Origin: Streptomyces triculaminicus
Lineage (GTDB): Bacteria; Actinomycetota; Actinomycetes; Streptomycetales; Streptomycetaceae
Direction of reading: 5' to 3'
Length of the DNA: 64,000 nt
Assembly: GCF_017349075.1 (NCBI RefSeq)
Contig: NZ_JAFMOF010000002.1
Location: 1,364,001 to 1,428,000 of the forward strand
Part shown: positions 1 to 7,464 of the stretch, in pieces
Layout: each line of letters starts with the position of its first letter
How positions within the stretch are numbered: position 1 is the first letter of the stretch
The notes under the pieces: generated by a model
Told to the model about the DNA's origin: nothing
Database searches by the model: none
The model's input: only the letters and a program-made list of their open reading frames with translations
Program-made: the position numbers and the translations under genes

Positions 1-157
1 CGACGTCCTCATCGATGGCATACCGGCCGCGTCGCGCGCAGGCGGCAACGATTCCGGGCGAACGCCCCCGCCCACTGCTCCTTCACACCCGCCCGACCGC
101 CCCTCCGCCCCCGTATCACCTCACCGAACGGCGGCGCGCCGCGTCCGGCGACCCCGG

Positions 158-1171
158 TCAGCCGTCGTCCCCGTCCTCGCGGTCCTTGTCCGGCCAGGCG
201 TGGGTGTCGCGGGGCTGGACGTAGGGCTCCTCGCCCGGGGGGTGTCCGCCGATGATCGCCCGTTGCCGGGACAGTTCCGCGTCGAACTCCAGGCCGAGCA
301 GGATCGCCAGGTTCGTGATCCACAGCCACACCAGGAAGATGATCACCCCGGCGAGGGTGCCGTACGTCTTGTTGTAGGAACCGAAGTGCGCCACGTACAG
401 CGCGAAGCCGGCCGAGGCGGCCATCCAGATCGCCAGGGCCAGGAAACTGCCCGGGGTGACCCACCTGAAGCCGCGGCCCCGCGCGTTCGGCGCCGCCCAG
501 TACAGGATTGCGATCATGATCGTGACCAGCAGGATCAGCACCGGCCACTTGGCGATCGACCACACCGTGAGCGCCACCTCGCCCACACCCAGCGCCTTGC
601 CCATCTGCCGCGCCAGAGCCCCGGTGAACACCACCAGCAACGCACTGACGCACGCCAGGATCATCAGCACCAGCGTCAGGGCGAGGCGCAACGGCGTCAC
701 CTTCCACACCGGGCGCCCCTCGCGGATGTCGTAGACGGCATTGGCGGAGCGGATGAACGCCGCCACATACCCCGACGCCGACCACAGCGCGGCCAGCAGA
801 CCGACCACCGCCAGAATCGATCCGAGACCACTGGCGGCCCGCAGTTGCTCGATCGCGTGGGTGACGATGTCGCGGGCCGCGCCGGGCGTGAACGTCTTCA
901 GGTTCTCCAGAATGCTCTTCGTCGCCGACTCGCCCGCGACACCCAGCAGTGACACCAGCACCAACAGCGCGGGGAACAGCGCCAGCACCGCGTAGTAGGT
1001 CAGGGCCGCCGCCCGGTCGGCGAGCTCGTCCTCCTTGAACTCCGCCGCCGTGCGGCGCAGCACCGCCCACCACGACTTCCTGCCCATGTCGGTCGGTTGG
1101 CCGGGCGCCTCCCGCGTACCCCGGCGCCCGGGCCCCTCGCCCTCGCCGTCGTGCCGCCTGTCCCGTGTCAT
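158..1171 (-). CDS. YihY/BrkB-family inner-membrane protein
   Basis: Encodes about 337 aa. The YihY/virulence factor BrkB family (formerly mis-called RNase BN) consists of polytopic inner-membrane proteins of uncertain transport function. The sequence shows a hydrophilic N-terminus, the family-typical segment near DRAAALTYYAVLALFPALL, and about six hydrophobic helices including LVLMILACVSALLVVFTGAL and VIIFLVWLWITNLAILLG. The C-terminal tail is charged and acidic. The ATG at 1171 is chosen over an in-frame codon at 1195 because the first eight residues of the longer form lie upstream of the conserved region. The gene stands alone. Bases 1-157 upstream of its stop hold no gene I can support. 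Family call is firm; substrate is unknown. Confidence 0.9.
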   Translation of the reverse strand: MTRDRRHDGEGEGPGRRGTREAPGQPTDMGRKSWWAVLRRTAAEFKEDELADRAAALTYYAVLALFPALLVLVSLLGVAGESATKSILENLKTFTPGAARDIVTHAIEQLRAASGLGSILAVVGLLAALWSASGYVAAFIRSANAVYDIREGRPVWKVTPLRLALTLVLMILACVSALLVVFTGALARQMGKALGVGEVALTVWSIAKWPVLILLVTIMIAILYWAAPNARGRGFRWVTPGSFLALAIWMAASAGFALYVAHFGSYNKTYGTLAGVIIFLVWLWITNLAILLGLEFDAELSRQRAIIGGHPPGEEPYVQPRDTHAWPDKDREDGDDG

Positions 1172-1409
1172 GACAGCACGGATATCCGTACACACTCCCC
1201 GCCAACCCTACGGCCCGCTCGACCCCGCCCCACCGTCATTCCGACGGCCCACGCCCACGCCGCGCCCGGACGATCCGATGGGCCGCCCTCCGAAAGCGTG
1301 ACGCGCGGCCCACCGCACCCCACGGGCCGCCCCCGCGCACCACACTCGCGCTGACGCACCGCTCGACCGAGCGGACAAACCGAGCGGACAAGCCGAAGGA
1401 AGGGATTCC

Positions 1410-2405
1410 GTGCTCCCCGTGCTCCACCACGCCGCCACGCGCCGGCCCCACCGTCTTCTCGTTCTCCTCGCCGTTCTGGCGGCCGTCCTGTGTCACGCCG
1501 CCGCCCCGGCCGGCGCCGCCGTGAGCGGCCCCGTCATCGACCGTGAATTCGCGGATCCCGACGTGGTGAAGGCGGGCGGCACCTACCACGCCTACGCGAC
1601 CAACGGCGAGGGAAAGAACATCCAGCACGCCACCTCGCGCGACCTCGTCCACTGGACGGTCGTGGGAGCGGACGCGCTGCCCTCCCTCGGTGCCTGGGCG
1701 GTGCCGGACCGCGGGAAGGTGTGGGCCCCTGAAGTGTTCGACAACGGCACCGGCTTCACCATGCACTACACCGCCCTGGACCGGGCAGGCGGCAAGCAGT
1801 GCATCGGCGCCGCCCTGTCGCCCTCGCCCGACGGCCCGTTCCGGCCGGTCGGTGACGGCCCCCTGGTCTGCCCGGTGGCGGAGGGCGGAGCCATCGACGC
1901 CTCCAGCTACACGGAGAACGGCCATCGCTACATGCTCTGGAAGAACGACGGCAACTGCTGCGAGATGGACACCTGGCTCCACCTCCAGCCCGTCTCCCGG
2001 GACGGAACCCGCACGACGGGCCCGGCCGTCCGGCTGATCAAGCAGGACCGGCCCTGGGAGGGCAAGGTCGTCGAGGCGCCCACCCTCGTCAAGCGCGCCG
2101 GCCGCTACGTGCTGTTCTACTCGGCCGGCTTCTACGGCGAGGACGCCTACAAGACGGGCTACGCCCTGGCGAGCCGCCTCAACGGCCCGTACACCAAGGC
2201 CGAGGCGCCGCTGATGAGCACCGAGTCCTTCGCCGGCGCGGTCCACAGCCCCGGCGGCCAGGACGTGGTGACCGGCCCGGACGGCCGTGACCGCATCGTC
2301 TTCCACGGCAGGCGCGCCCTCGGTTCACCCCGGGCCATGTACATCGCCGGCCTCGGCTTCGAGAACGGCCGTCCCGTGGTGCGGGGCGGCGCTGCAGGGG
2401 CCTGA
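1410..2405 (+). CDS. Secreted glycoside hydrolase family 43-like protein
   Basis: A 331-aa exported protein with an N-terminal signal peptide (basic start, hydrophobic core LLVLLAVLAAVLCHAAAPAG, likely cleavage after about residue 35). The rest fits a five-bladed beta-propeller of GH43: the general-base Asp region FADPDVVKAGG, a second Asp in AIDASSY and the acid Glu in VVEAPTLV are in the expected order. These enzymes cut arabino- or xylo-oligosaccharides outside the cell. Substrate cannot be read from sequence. The stop codon lies inside a hairpin shared with the convergent lectin-regulator gene. Start GTG/ATG context: a GAAGGAAGG-type ribosome site lies just upstream. Confidence 0.88.
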   Translation: MLPVLHHAATRRPHRLLVLLAVLAAVLCHAAAPAGAAVSGPVIDREFADPDVVKAGGTYHAYATNGEGKNIQHATSRDLVHWTVVGADALPSLGAWAVPDRGKVWAPEVFDNGTGFTMHYTALDRAGGKQCIGAALSPSPDGPFRPVGDGPLVCPVAEGGAIDASSYTENGHRYMLWKNDGNCCEMDTWLHLQPVSRDGTRTTGPAVRLIKQDRPWEGKVVEAPTLVKRAGRYVLFYSAGFYGEDAYKTGYALASRLNGPYTKAEAPLMSTESFAGAVHSPGGQDVVTGPDGRDRIVFHGRRALGSPRAMYIAGLGFENGRPVVRGGAAGA

Positions 2406-2426
2406 CCGCGGTATGAACGCGGTCAG
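2402..2426. terminator. Hairpin spanning both convergent stop codons
   Basis: Perfect 9-bp inverted repeat (CTGACCGCG / CGCGGTCAG, 7-nt loop). It contains the TGA of the GH43 gene (2403-2405) and the reverse-strand TGA of the HTH-ricin gene (2423-2425), so it can serve as a bidirectional terminator. There is no T-tract, as is common in Streptomyces. Confidence 0.7.
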
Positions 2427-3370
2427 CCCCACTTCTGGTGACCGGAGCGGTCGCAGGGGCGGGCCCGCAGTCCGGCATTCCCGTCGTCGTCCAGGCAGGC
2501 CCCCGTCGCCTTGCTCCTGAGCTCCACCGACTCGTCGGGCCATGTGGTCACCGTCCACGACTGCGCGGCCGCGGCGGAGGAGGACGCCGAGCAGGGAGCC
2601 GCCCGCAGTTCCGCCTCGCCGTCGGCCAGACACGCGCCCGTGGCGTGGTTCCGCAGCTGACGCGTGCCGTCCGGGAAGGGATGAACCGTCCACCGCTGGT
2701 AGCTCATCCCGTTGCAGTCGTAGGAACGCAGCCTCTTGTCGAGGCTGTCGTCCAGACAGCGCCCGGTCGCCCGGCTGACGAAGATCCGTACGGACTCGGA
2801 CAGCCCCGTCGCGTGCTGCGGCGCGCGTTCCTTGCCCGCCGCCTGCGTGGTGCGGGAGCCGGCAGTGGACGCCGGGTCGGCTTGCAGGGTGAGCGACGTG
2901 AGCGCGGCACCGAGCAGGAGGCCGGCGACGGTTCCCGCCGTGGCGTACGCCCAGCGGCCGCGCAGCGCGGTACGGAGTGAGCCGAGCCGACGGCGGGCTC
3001 GAGGTGCCGGTCCGTCAGCCGGTTCGTCAGCCGGTGCGTGAGCGGGGATGCCAGTCGGCGCGTCAGCCGGCCCTTCGATTGGCCCTTCAGCCGGCTCGGG
3101 GTCCGCGGGTGGCCTGCCCTGGCTACGGTCGGCCGCTTCCCACAGGGCCCGGTACTCCGTGTGGTCGGCGCCCAGCACCCGGCACAGTTCACGGACCGTG
3201 GACCAGGGCGGGACCGTGGTCCCGAGGAAGTACCGGGAGAGCGACGAGTCGCTGCTCTGCACTTCGGTCTCCAGGGAGCGCAGCGTGCGGCCGGACCGCC
3301 GCTGCAACGCACGTAACGCGTTCCCCAGTTGCCGCGCCGGGCTGCTGGCACGCCTGTCACCGCCGGCCAT
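2423..3370 (-). CDS. Membrane-anchored XRE-type HTH regulator with extracellular ricin-type lectin domain
   Basis: About 315 aa from the ATG at 3370, which has a strong ribosome site (GGAAGGGAG) a few bases upstream; a longer in-frame start exists at 3409. N-terminal residues about 10-85 form an HTH of the Streptomyces XRE type (ALQRRSGRTLRSLE, SLSRYFLGTTVPPWSTV). A Pro/Ala/Asp-rich linker follows, then one membrane helix (TAGTVAGLLLGAALTSLTL), then a C-terminal beta-trefoil with repeated GRCLDD, GACLADG and GACLDDD motifs typical of ricin B-like lectin repeats. The architecture suggests DNA binding inside and sugar or wall binding outside. Its convergent neighbour is a secreted glycosidase, which fits a carbohydrate-sensing role, but that link is inference. 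Confidence 0.85.
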   Translation of the reverse strand: MAGGDRRASSPARQLGNALRALQRRSGRTLRSLETEVQSSDSSLSRYFLGTTVPPWSTVRELCRVLGADHTEYRALWEAADRSQGRPPADPEPAEGPIEGPADAPTGIPAHAPADEPADGPAPRARRRLGSLRTALRGRWAYATAGTVAGLLLGAALTSLTLQADPASTAGSRTTQAAGKERAPQHATGLSESVRIFVSRATGRCLDDSLDKRLRSYDCNGMSYQRWTVHPFPDGTRQLRNHATGACLADGEAELRAAPCSASSSAAAAQSWTVTTWPDESVELRSKATGACLDDDGNAGLRARPCDRSGHQKWG

Positions 3371-3703
3371 GCGAACTCCCTTCCGCACATCCGACGACGC
3401 CTGTCCCAACAGGTCTCGCCGGTCCCGGGACGAGCACGTCCCAGCAGGTCAGAACCCTAGGGATCCCGACCTCACTGAAGCAAACGGGACATTCTTGCGG
3501 TGGGTGACACGCCGCCACAGACTCGGATCACCGGCTCGGCAGCCGGACCGGGAACAACCGGGTCCGTCGCCGCGCCGACGGGGCGCCACATGAGCAGGCG
3601 CAGAAGCGCTGTGCCGCGGCCCCGAACCATCCGAGCGACGAGGCGCACAGCGCACTGCCGCGCCGATCGCCGCATCACCCTTTCACCCACACGGGAGACA
3701 CCC

Positions 3704-4324
3704 ATGTCCAACACGTCCACCACCCCGTCCACGACCGTGGTCAAGCGATGGGGAATGGCGGCGCTCACCGCCCTGGTGTGCGCGGGTTCCACGGCCCTGT
3801 CGGCTCCTTCGGCACCCGCGGCACAGCCCACCGCGCCGACGACCGCGGCCCACGCCGCCGCCCACCACGCCCCGGTCACCCGGGTCGCGGCGCCCGGCAT
3901 CAGCCGCGCCCAGATGCTGCAGCGGGCGAAGACCTGGCTGACCGCCAACAACGGCCGACCCGTCCCGTACAGCCAGGTCAAGCACTGGAAGGACGGCTAC
4001 CGGCAGGACTGCTCCGGCTACGTCTCCATGGCCCTGCGCCTGGGGGTTCCCGCCCCCAACACCGTCAAGCTCAAGAGCAGCCGCTACACCCGCCCGATCG
4101 CCATGAACCAGCTCGCCCCCGGCGACCTCGTCATCAAGGCGGACAGCGACAGCGCCGACTTCCGCCACGTCGTCATCTTCGACGGCTGGGCCGACAGCGC
4201 CCACACCGCGTACAAGTCCTACGAGCAGGCCGGCGGCGTCGGCACCCGTTGGAAGCAGCACTCCTACGGCGTGAACGGCCGCGACGGCTACCACGCCTAC
4301 CGCCCGGTCAATATCACCGGCTGA
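3704..4324 (+). CDS. Secreted NlpC/P60-like (CHAP-like) protein
   Basis: A 206-aa exported protein. The ATG at 3704 has GGGAGA upstream and begins a clear signal peptide (WGMAALTALVCAGSTALSAP, cleavage near APAAQ). The mature part starts with a helical segment (ISRAQMLQRAKTWL), then a papain-like fold signature: the nucleophile region RQDCSGYVSMALRLG with Cys, and the His region DFRHVVIFDGW. This matches NlpC/P60-type cell-wall peptidases or amidases acting on peptidoglycan stems. The longer reading frame beginning at 3500 lacks conserved sequence before the signal peptide and is rejected. Wall-hydrolase role is family-based; the exact bond is unknown. Confidence 0.83.
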   Translation: MSNTSTTPSTTVVKRWGMAALTALVCAGSTALSAPSAPAAQPTAPTTAAHAAAHHAPVTRVAAPGISRAQMLQRAKTWLTANNGRPVPYSQVKHWKDGYRQDCSGYVSMALRLGVPAPNTVKLKSSRYTRPIAMNQLAPGDLVIKADSDSADFRHVVIFDGWADSAHTAYKSYEQAGGVGTRWKQHSYGVNGRDGYHAYRPVNITG

Positions 4325-4481
4325 CCCCCCACCGGCAGGTTCCGGGCCCTGGTGCGCGGCCGTCGGCGATGACGCCGCGCACCAGGGCCCGCGAAGCGGG
4401 CCGGCCCCCTTCCCGGCGCTCCGTGCCGGAAGGACCGGCCCGCACCCTGCCCCACCGCCACGACGGCCTTCTGGAGCCGAC

Positions 4482-5406
4482 ATGCTGTTCGAACGGTCCC
4501 GCACGCGGACCTTGGCCCTCCTGTCCGCCGGTGCCGCGGTCGCGCTGTTGCTGACGGCGGCGTGGTGGGCGCGATGGCCGCACCCCGCCCACGACCCGAC
4601 GGGCGCGCGTGCCCCTAGCGGCGCCCCCACCGCCCAGCTCCAGCGGTTGCTGCACGACGCGGAGCAACTGCTCCTGCGGTCCTGCATGCGCGGCGCGGGC
4701 TTCGACTACCACCTCGTACCCAGCGCTTCACTCACGGACGACCGTTCCTTTCCCTACGTGCTCGACGATCCCGTCCGGGCGAGGGAGCAGGGCTACGGCC
4801 GCGACATGTGGCGGGACTTGCGTGAGCTCGCCCGGCGCGACCCCAACCGCCGGTACTTCCAGTCGCTGCCCGCGCCGCGCCGGGCCCAGGCCCTCGTCGC
4901 CGCGAACGGCCCCAGCCCCGACGGGCTGCGCGCCACCCTTCCCACCGGCGGCGTGGTGCGGCGCAGCGACCGCGGGTGCGTCTCGGCCGCCCAGCGCCGG
5001 TTGTACGGCGACGTCAGCGCGTGGTTCCAGCTGTCGAACACCGTGCGGGCCCTGGACTCCCTGCGCAGGGCCCGGGTCATGGCCGACCCCCGCTACACCC
5101 GCGGCGTCACCGCATGGGCGCAGTGCATGCGCCGCGCCGGCCATCCGTACGACACCCCGGGCCAGGCCCGCGCCGCCGCCCTTTCCACCACCGATCCCAT
5201 GCCGCGCGGACAGGAGACCGCACTCGCCCTGGCAGAGGCGCGGTGCGCGACACGGACCGGGCTCGCCGGACTCGCCCGGCGGCTCGACGACCACCACGGC
5301 TCGGCGCTGCGCCGCCAGTACCGCCGTGACATCGATCGGAAGGTCCGCCTGCAGAACCAGGCGCTACCAGGGGCGCGCGGTCGTCGCCGCCCTGGGCGAG
5401 CGCTGA
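4482..5406 (+). pseudogene. Frameshifted secreted/membrane-anchored protein of unknown function
   Basis: From the ATG at 4482 the protein has an N-terminal hydrophobic anchor (LALLSAGAAVALLLTAAWWA) and a helical, Cys-containing exported domain (LLRSCMRGAGFDY, AWAQCMRRAGHPYDTP, ALAEARCATRTGLAGL) seen in uncharacterised Streptomyces proteins. After about 5360 this frame continues as low-complexity Arg/Pro sequence for a further 500 bases. The +1 frame gives a short natural-looking end, RYQGRAVVAALGER, and stops at 5406. I infer a one-base change near 5360-5368 in a gene that should be about 307 aa long. It may be a real mutation or a sequencing error. Confidence 0.6.
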
Positions 5407-5486
5407 CGGGCCCACCGGACCGACAAAAGCCCCCGCCGGATGCCGCACCGGGCGGCACGGCCGTGACAGAAAGCGAAGGACAACGC

Positions 5487-5757
5487 ATGACGACACACAA
5501 GATTCGTACGCGTGCTCTGCTGGCCGGGCTGCCGGAACAAGATCTCCGACGTCTGGAACAACGGCTTCCCCGGCCGTCTCGCGAACGTCCGCCTCTACTA
5601 CGGTCTGGCCATGACCGGCTCATGGGTCTGCCTCCAGCAGGGCCAGTCGATTCCAGACCTGAACGCCGCGGGGACCGTGTTCACCGCCCCCGGCCGAGGC
5701 CAGGGCGAGAAGGTGAACGACAACATCTCCTCGGACGACTGGGTCGACGCCTGCTGA
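5487..5757 (+). pseudogene. Remnant of a small secreted, beta-rich (peptidase-inhibitor-like) protein
   Basis: A good start (ATG at 5487, GAAGGA six bases upstream) begins the n-region of a signal peptide (MTTHKIRTRALLAG), but the hydrophobic core is missing. A different frame from about 5530 to 5757 encodes a natural-looking secreted C-terminus with NKISDVWNNG, VCLQQGQSIPDL and EKVNDNISSDDWVDAC. This pattern resembles small Cys-containing gamma-crystallin/inhibitor I36-like exported proteins. The simplest reading is an internal deletion that removed most of the signal peptide and N-terminus and shifted the frame. It follows another frameshifted gene directly. Confidence 0.55.
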
Positions 5758-5779
5758 CCCACCCGGCCACCGCCCGGGA

Positions 5780-5818
5780 GCGGCGGGCCGGCAGCCGTAG
5801 CGGCTGTCGGCCCGCCGC
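5780..5818. terminator. Bidirectional hairpin between convergent genes
   Basis: An 18-bp stem (GCGGCGGGCCGGCAGCCG against its near-perfect complement, one G-T pair) with a 3-nt loop lies between the stop at 5757 and the reverse-strand stop at 5822. It is a convincing terminator for both flanking genes. Confidence 0.8.
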
Positions 5819-5821
5819 GGC

Positions 5822-6289
5822 TCAGATGCCGTTCGCCCAGGTGCTGTACGCGCACAGGCCGAGGAACCCCGCCACGCACACGATCACGATCCACGAGGTG
5901 AGCCCGGTGTGAGGGCTGCGCCCGTCGCGCCGCGACCGGGGCTTGCGTCGCTGCCGGGGTCCGCGGGGCGTAGGCGTCGTGGCGTCGTCGGTGGTCTCGG
6001 CGAGCAGCCGGCGGCAGGCCGCGGCCAGGGCGGCCGTCCCGGCGGAGAGGGGGACCACGGCTTCCGCGCGCGCCGGTGCGGTGGTGCCGCCGTCGAGAAT
6101 GCGACCTGCCCGCAGGAGGGCCTCGTCGCTGCCGCCCGTGGACGCGAGGCTGATCCAGCGCTGTACGTGCTCGCCTCGGATGACCACCTGGCCGGCCCGG
6201 TCGCGGTAGACGGTGTGCTCCTGCCACAGCACGCCGGCCAGCTCGCTCGCGACTTCCCTCAGTTCCGCTCGTCTCACTCTGGTCCCCAC
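5822..6289 (-). CDS. Small tail-anchored protein of unknown function
   Basis: Up to 155 aa. I do not recognise a family. The N-terminal two thirds is soluble and alpha/beta in character (REVASELAGVLWQEHTVYR, VVIRGEHVQRWISLASTGG, ALLRAGRILDGG). A basic Arg/Pro-rich stretch (PRGPRQRRKPRSRRDGR) then precedes a single C-terminal membrane helix (LTSWIVIVCVAGFLGLCAYS), so the bulk should face the cytoplasm as a tail-anchored protein. Start is uncertain: GTG at 6289, or GTG at 6277, which has a better-spaced GGGGA. The gene faces away from the transglycosylase gene across a structured intergenic region. Confidence 0.65.
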   Translation of the reverse strand: MGTRVRRAELREVASELAGVLWQEHTVYRDRAGQVVIRGEHVQRWISLASTGGSDEALLRAGRILDGGTTAPARAEAVVPLSAGTAALAAACRRLLAETTDDATTPTPRGPRQRRKPRSRRDGRSPHTGLTSWIVIVCVAGFLGLCAYSTWANGI

Positions 6290-6388
6290 CCTTGGTGTCG
6301 AACAAACGTCTCATTCTAGCGTCCGTCTGCGAGTGGTGCCGCAGACCGTGCCCGTTTGCTCACGCCGAGCGATTGGAGGGGGCCGGGG

Positions 6389-6420
6389 ATGTGAGGGCGC
6401 TCATGGGGCGTGGCTCACAT
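6389..6420. promoter_or_regulatory. Inverted repeat ATGTGAG-N18-CTCACAT
   Basis: Perfect 7-bp arms separated by 18 bases, about 220 bp upstream of the transglycosylase gene and 100 bp upstream of the divergent small gene. Possible operator or RNA stem; no regulator can be assigned. Confidence 0.4.
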
Positions 6421-6488
6421 ACGAAAGAGGGCCGTACCGGAGTGGCGGCGGAATTCCGGCATTTGATCTCCTGTCGGGGGTGTGGGGG

Positions 6489-6505
6489 TACGGCGTTTCG
6501 CCGTA
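6489..6505. promoter_or_regulatory. Palindrome TACGGCG-TTT-CGCCGTA
   Basis: Perfect 7-bp arms around a TTT centre. In RNA it would form a tight 3-nt-loop hairpin about 140 nt upstream of the start codon at 6642, inside the presumed leader. Confidence 0.4.
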
Positions 6506-6641
6506 GGTCACACCTTTGCCAGGGGGTTTTCGGGCCGCTAACAATTGCTGAGTCGCACGGCGCCGTCGACCGAGAAACGGCGCTCTTTTTGCGCCATTGA
6601 CGGCCATTGCGACGTAAGCGATTGGAAGGGTTCAGCTCGTT

Positions 6642-7388
6642 ATGCGCTCCACCGTCTCCGGTTATTCCGCTCTGTCCAAGGCTCATAAGTTCTCCGCTGC
6701 CGGTCTGGTGACCGCTGCTGGTGCCGCCGCTCTGACGTTCGCCCTGGTGCCGCAGGCTCAGGCTGCGGATGCTCACTCGGTCGGTGTGAAGCCGGTGTCG
6801 CTGAGTGCTCAGGAGTTCGGTGTGACGCAGGACGCGGACCTGGCGAAGGCCGCGGACGCTGCTGCCGGTCAGGCGCAGGTCAAGGCCGCTGCCGCGGTGA
6901 AGGCCGAGGCGAAGGCGAAGGCCGATGCCGCCGCGAAGGCGAAGGCCGACCGTGAGCGTGCGAGCCGTTCCGAGGCCCGTAAGCCGATGAAGCCCGCCGC
7001 CAAGCCCGCCGCGAAGCCGGCTCCGGCCAAGCCGGCCGCCAAGCCCGCTCCGGTGAAGAAGGCCTACGCGGACAACCTGGACGGCTGGATCAACGAGTCG
7101 CTGGACATCCTGCGTGCCAAGGGCATCCCGGCCTCCTATGACGGCATCAAGCGCAACATCATGCGTGAGTCGACGGGTAACCCCCGTGCGATCAATGACT
7201 GGGATGTCAATGCGGTGAACGGTGTGCCGTCGAAGGGTCTGCTGCAGATCATCGACCCCACCTTCAAGGCGTATCACGTCGAGGGCACGTCCTGGGACAT
7301 CTATAACCCGGTCGCCAACATCACCGCGTCCTGCAACTACGCGGCCGACAAGTACGGCTCCATGGACAACGTCAACTCCGCATACTGA
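6642..7388 (+). CDS. Secreted lytic transglycosylase-like (SLT/Rpf-type) protein
   Basis: A 248-aa exported protein. Signal peptide: HKFSAAGLVTAAGAAALTFA, cleaved near AQAADA. Residues about 80-145 are an Ala/Lys-rich, probably wall-interacting spacer (EAKAKADAAAKAKADRER, then Pro/Ala/Lys repeats such as PAAKPAAKPAPAKPAAK). The last 105 residues form an SLT-type domain: IMRESTGNPRAIN carries the catalytic Glu, followed by GLLQIIDPTFKAY and NITASCNYAADKYG. Such proteins cleave the peptidoglycan glycan strand and are often needed for spore germination. The ribosome site is GGAAGGG. Codon choice is unusual for the window (many GCT, GGT, CGT, TCC), as in highly expressed genes. Transcription ends at the 7416-7453 hairpin. 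Confidence 0.9.
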   Translation: MRSTVSGYSALSKAHKFSAAGLVTAAGAAALTFALVPQAQAADAHSVGVKPVSLSAQEFGVTQDADLAKAADAAAGQAQVKAAAAVKAEAKAKADAAAKAKADRERASRSEARKPMKPAAKPAAKPAPAKPAAKPAPVKKAYADNLDGWINESLDILRAKGIPASYDGIKRNIMRESTGNPRAINDWDVNAVNGVPSKGLLQIIDPTFKAYHVEGTSWDIYNPVANITASCNYAADKYGSMDNVNSAY

Positions 7389-7415
7389 TAGCAGCACGTA
7401 GCGCATCGCATCGCC

Positions 7416-7453
7416 CGAGGGGCGCGGCACCCGCAAGGGAGCCGCGCCCCTCG
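7416..7453. terminator. Strong hairpin between convergent genes
   Basis: Perfect 13-bp stem (CGAGGGGCGCGGC / GCCGCGCCCCTCG) with a 12-nt loop, between the stop at 7388 and the reverse-strand stop at 7465. Confidence 0.85.
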
Positions 7454-7464
7454 CGCGTGCCCGC

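Larger units (their letters stand above)
6290..6641. other. 352-bp structured divergent intergenic region (leader of transglycosylase gene)
   Basis: No gene is seen. The region is less GC-rich than its surroundings and full of dyads: ATGTGAG/CTCACAT (6389-6420), the 17-bp palindrome around TTT at 6489-6505, ACGGCGCCGT (6557-6566) and a GGCGC/GCGCC hairpin with a T-rich loop (6579-6595). The string GCGATTGGA occurs at about 6369 and again at about 6619 next to the ribosome site of the downstream gene. These features suggest promoter plus a regulated 5' leader. Confidence 0.55.

Noticed and set aside
1..157. A short plus-strand gene at the window start
   Set aside because: Frames here are shadows of the YihY gene or low-complexity Pro/Arg sequence with no ribosome site.
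4482..5912. One 476-residue protein spanning two genes
   Set aside because: After about 5360 the frame is compositionally unnatural (Arg/Pro-rich), while other frames give a proper end at 5406 and a separate gene starting at 5487.
6340..6641. Cyclic di-AMP (ydaO-type) riboswitch before the transglycosylase gene
   Set aside because: The context is right but I could not match the conserved core by eye. A covariance-model hit over this region would support it; no hit would refute it.
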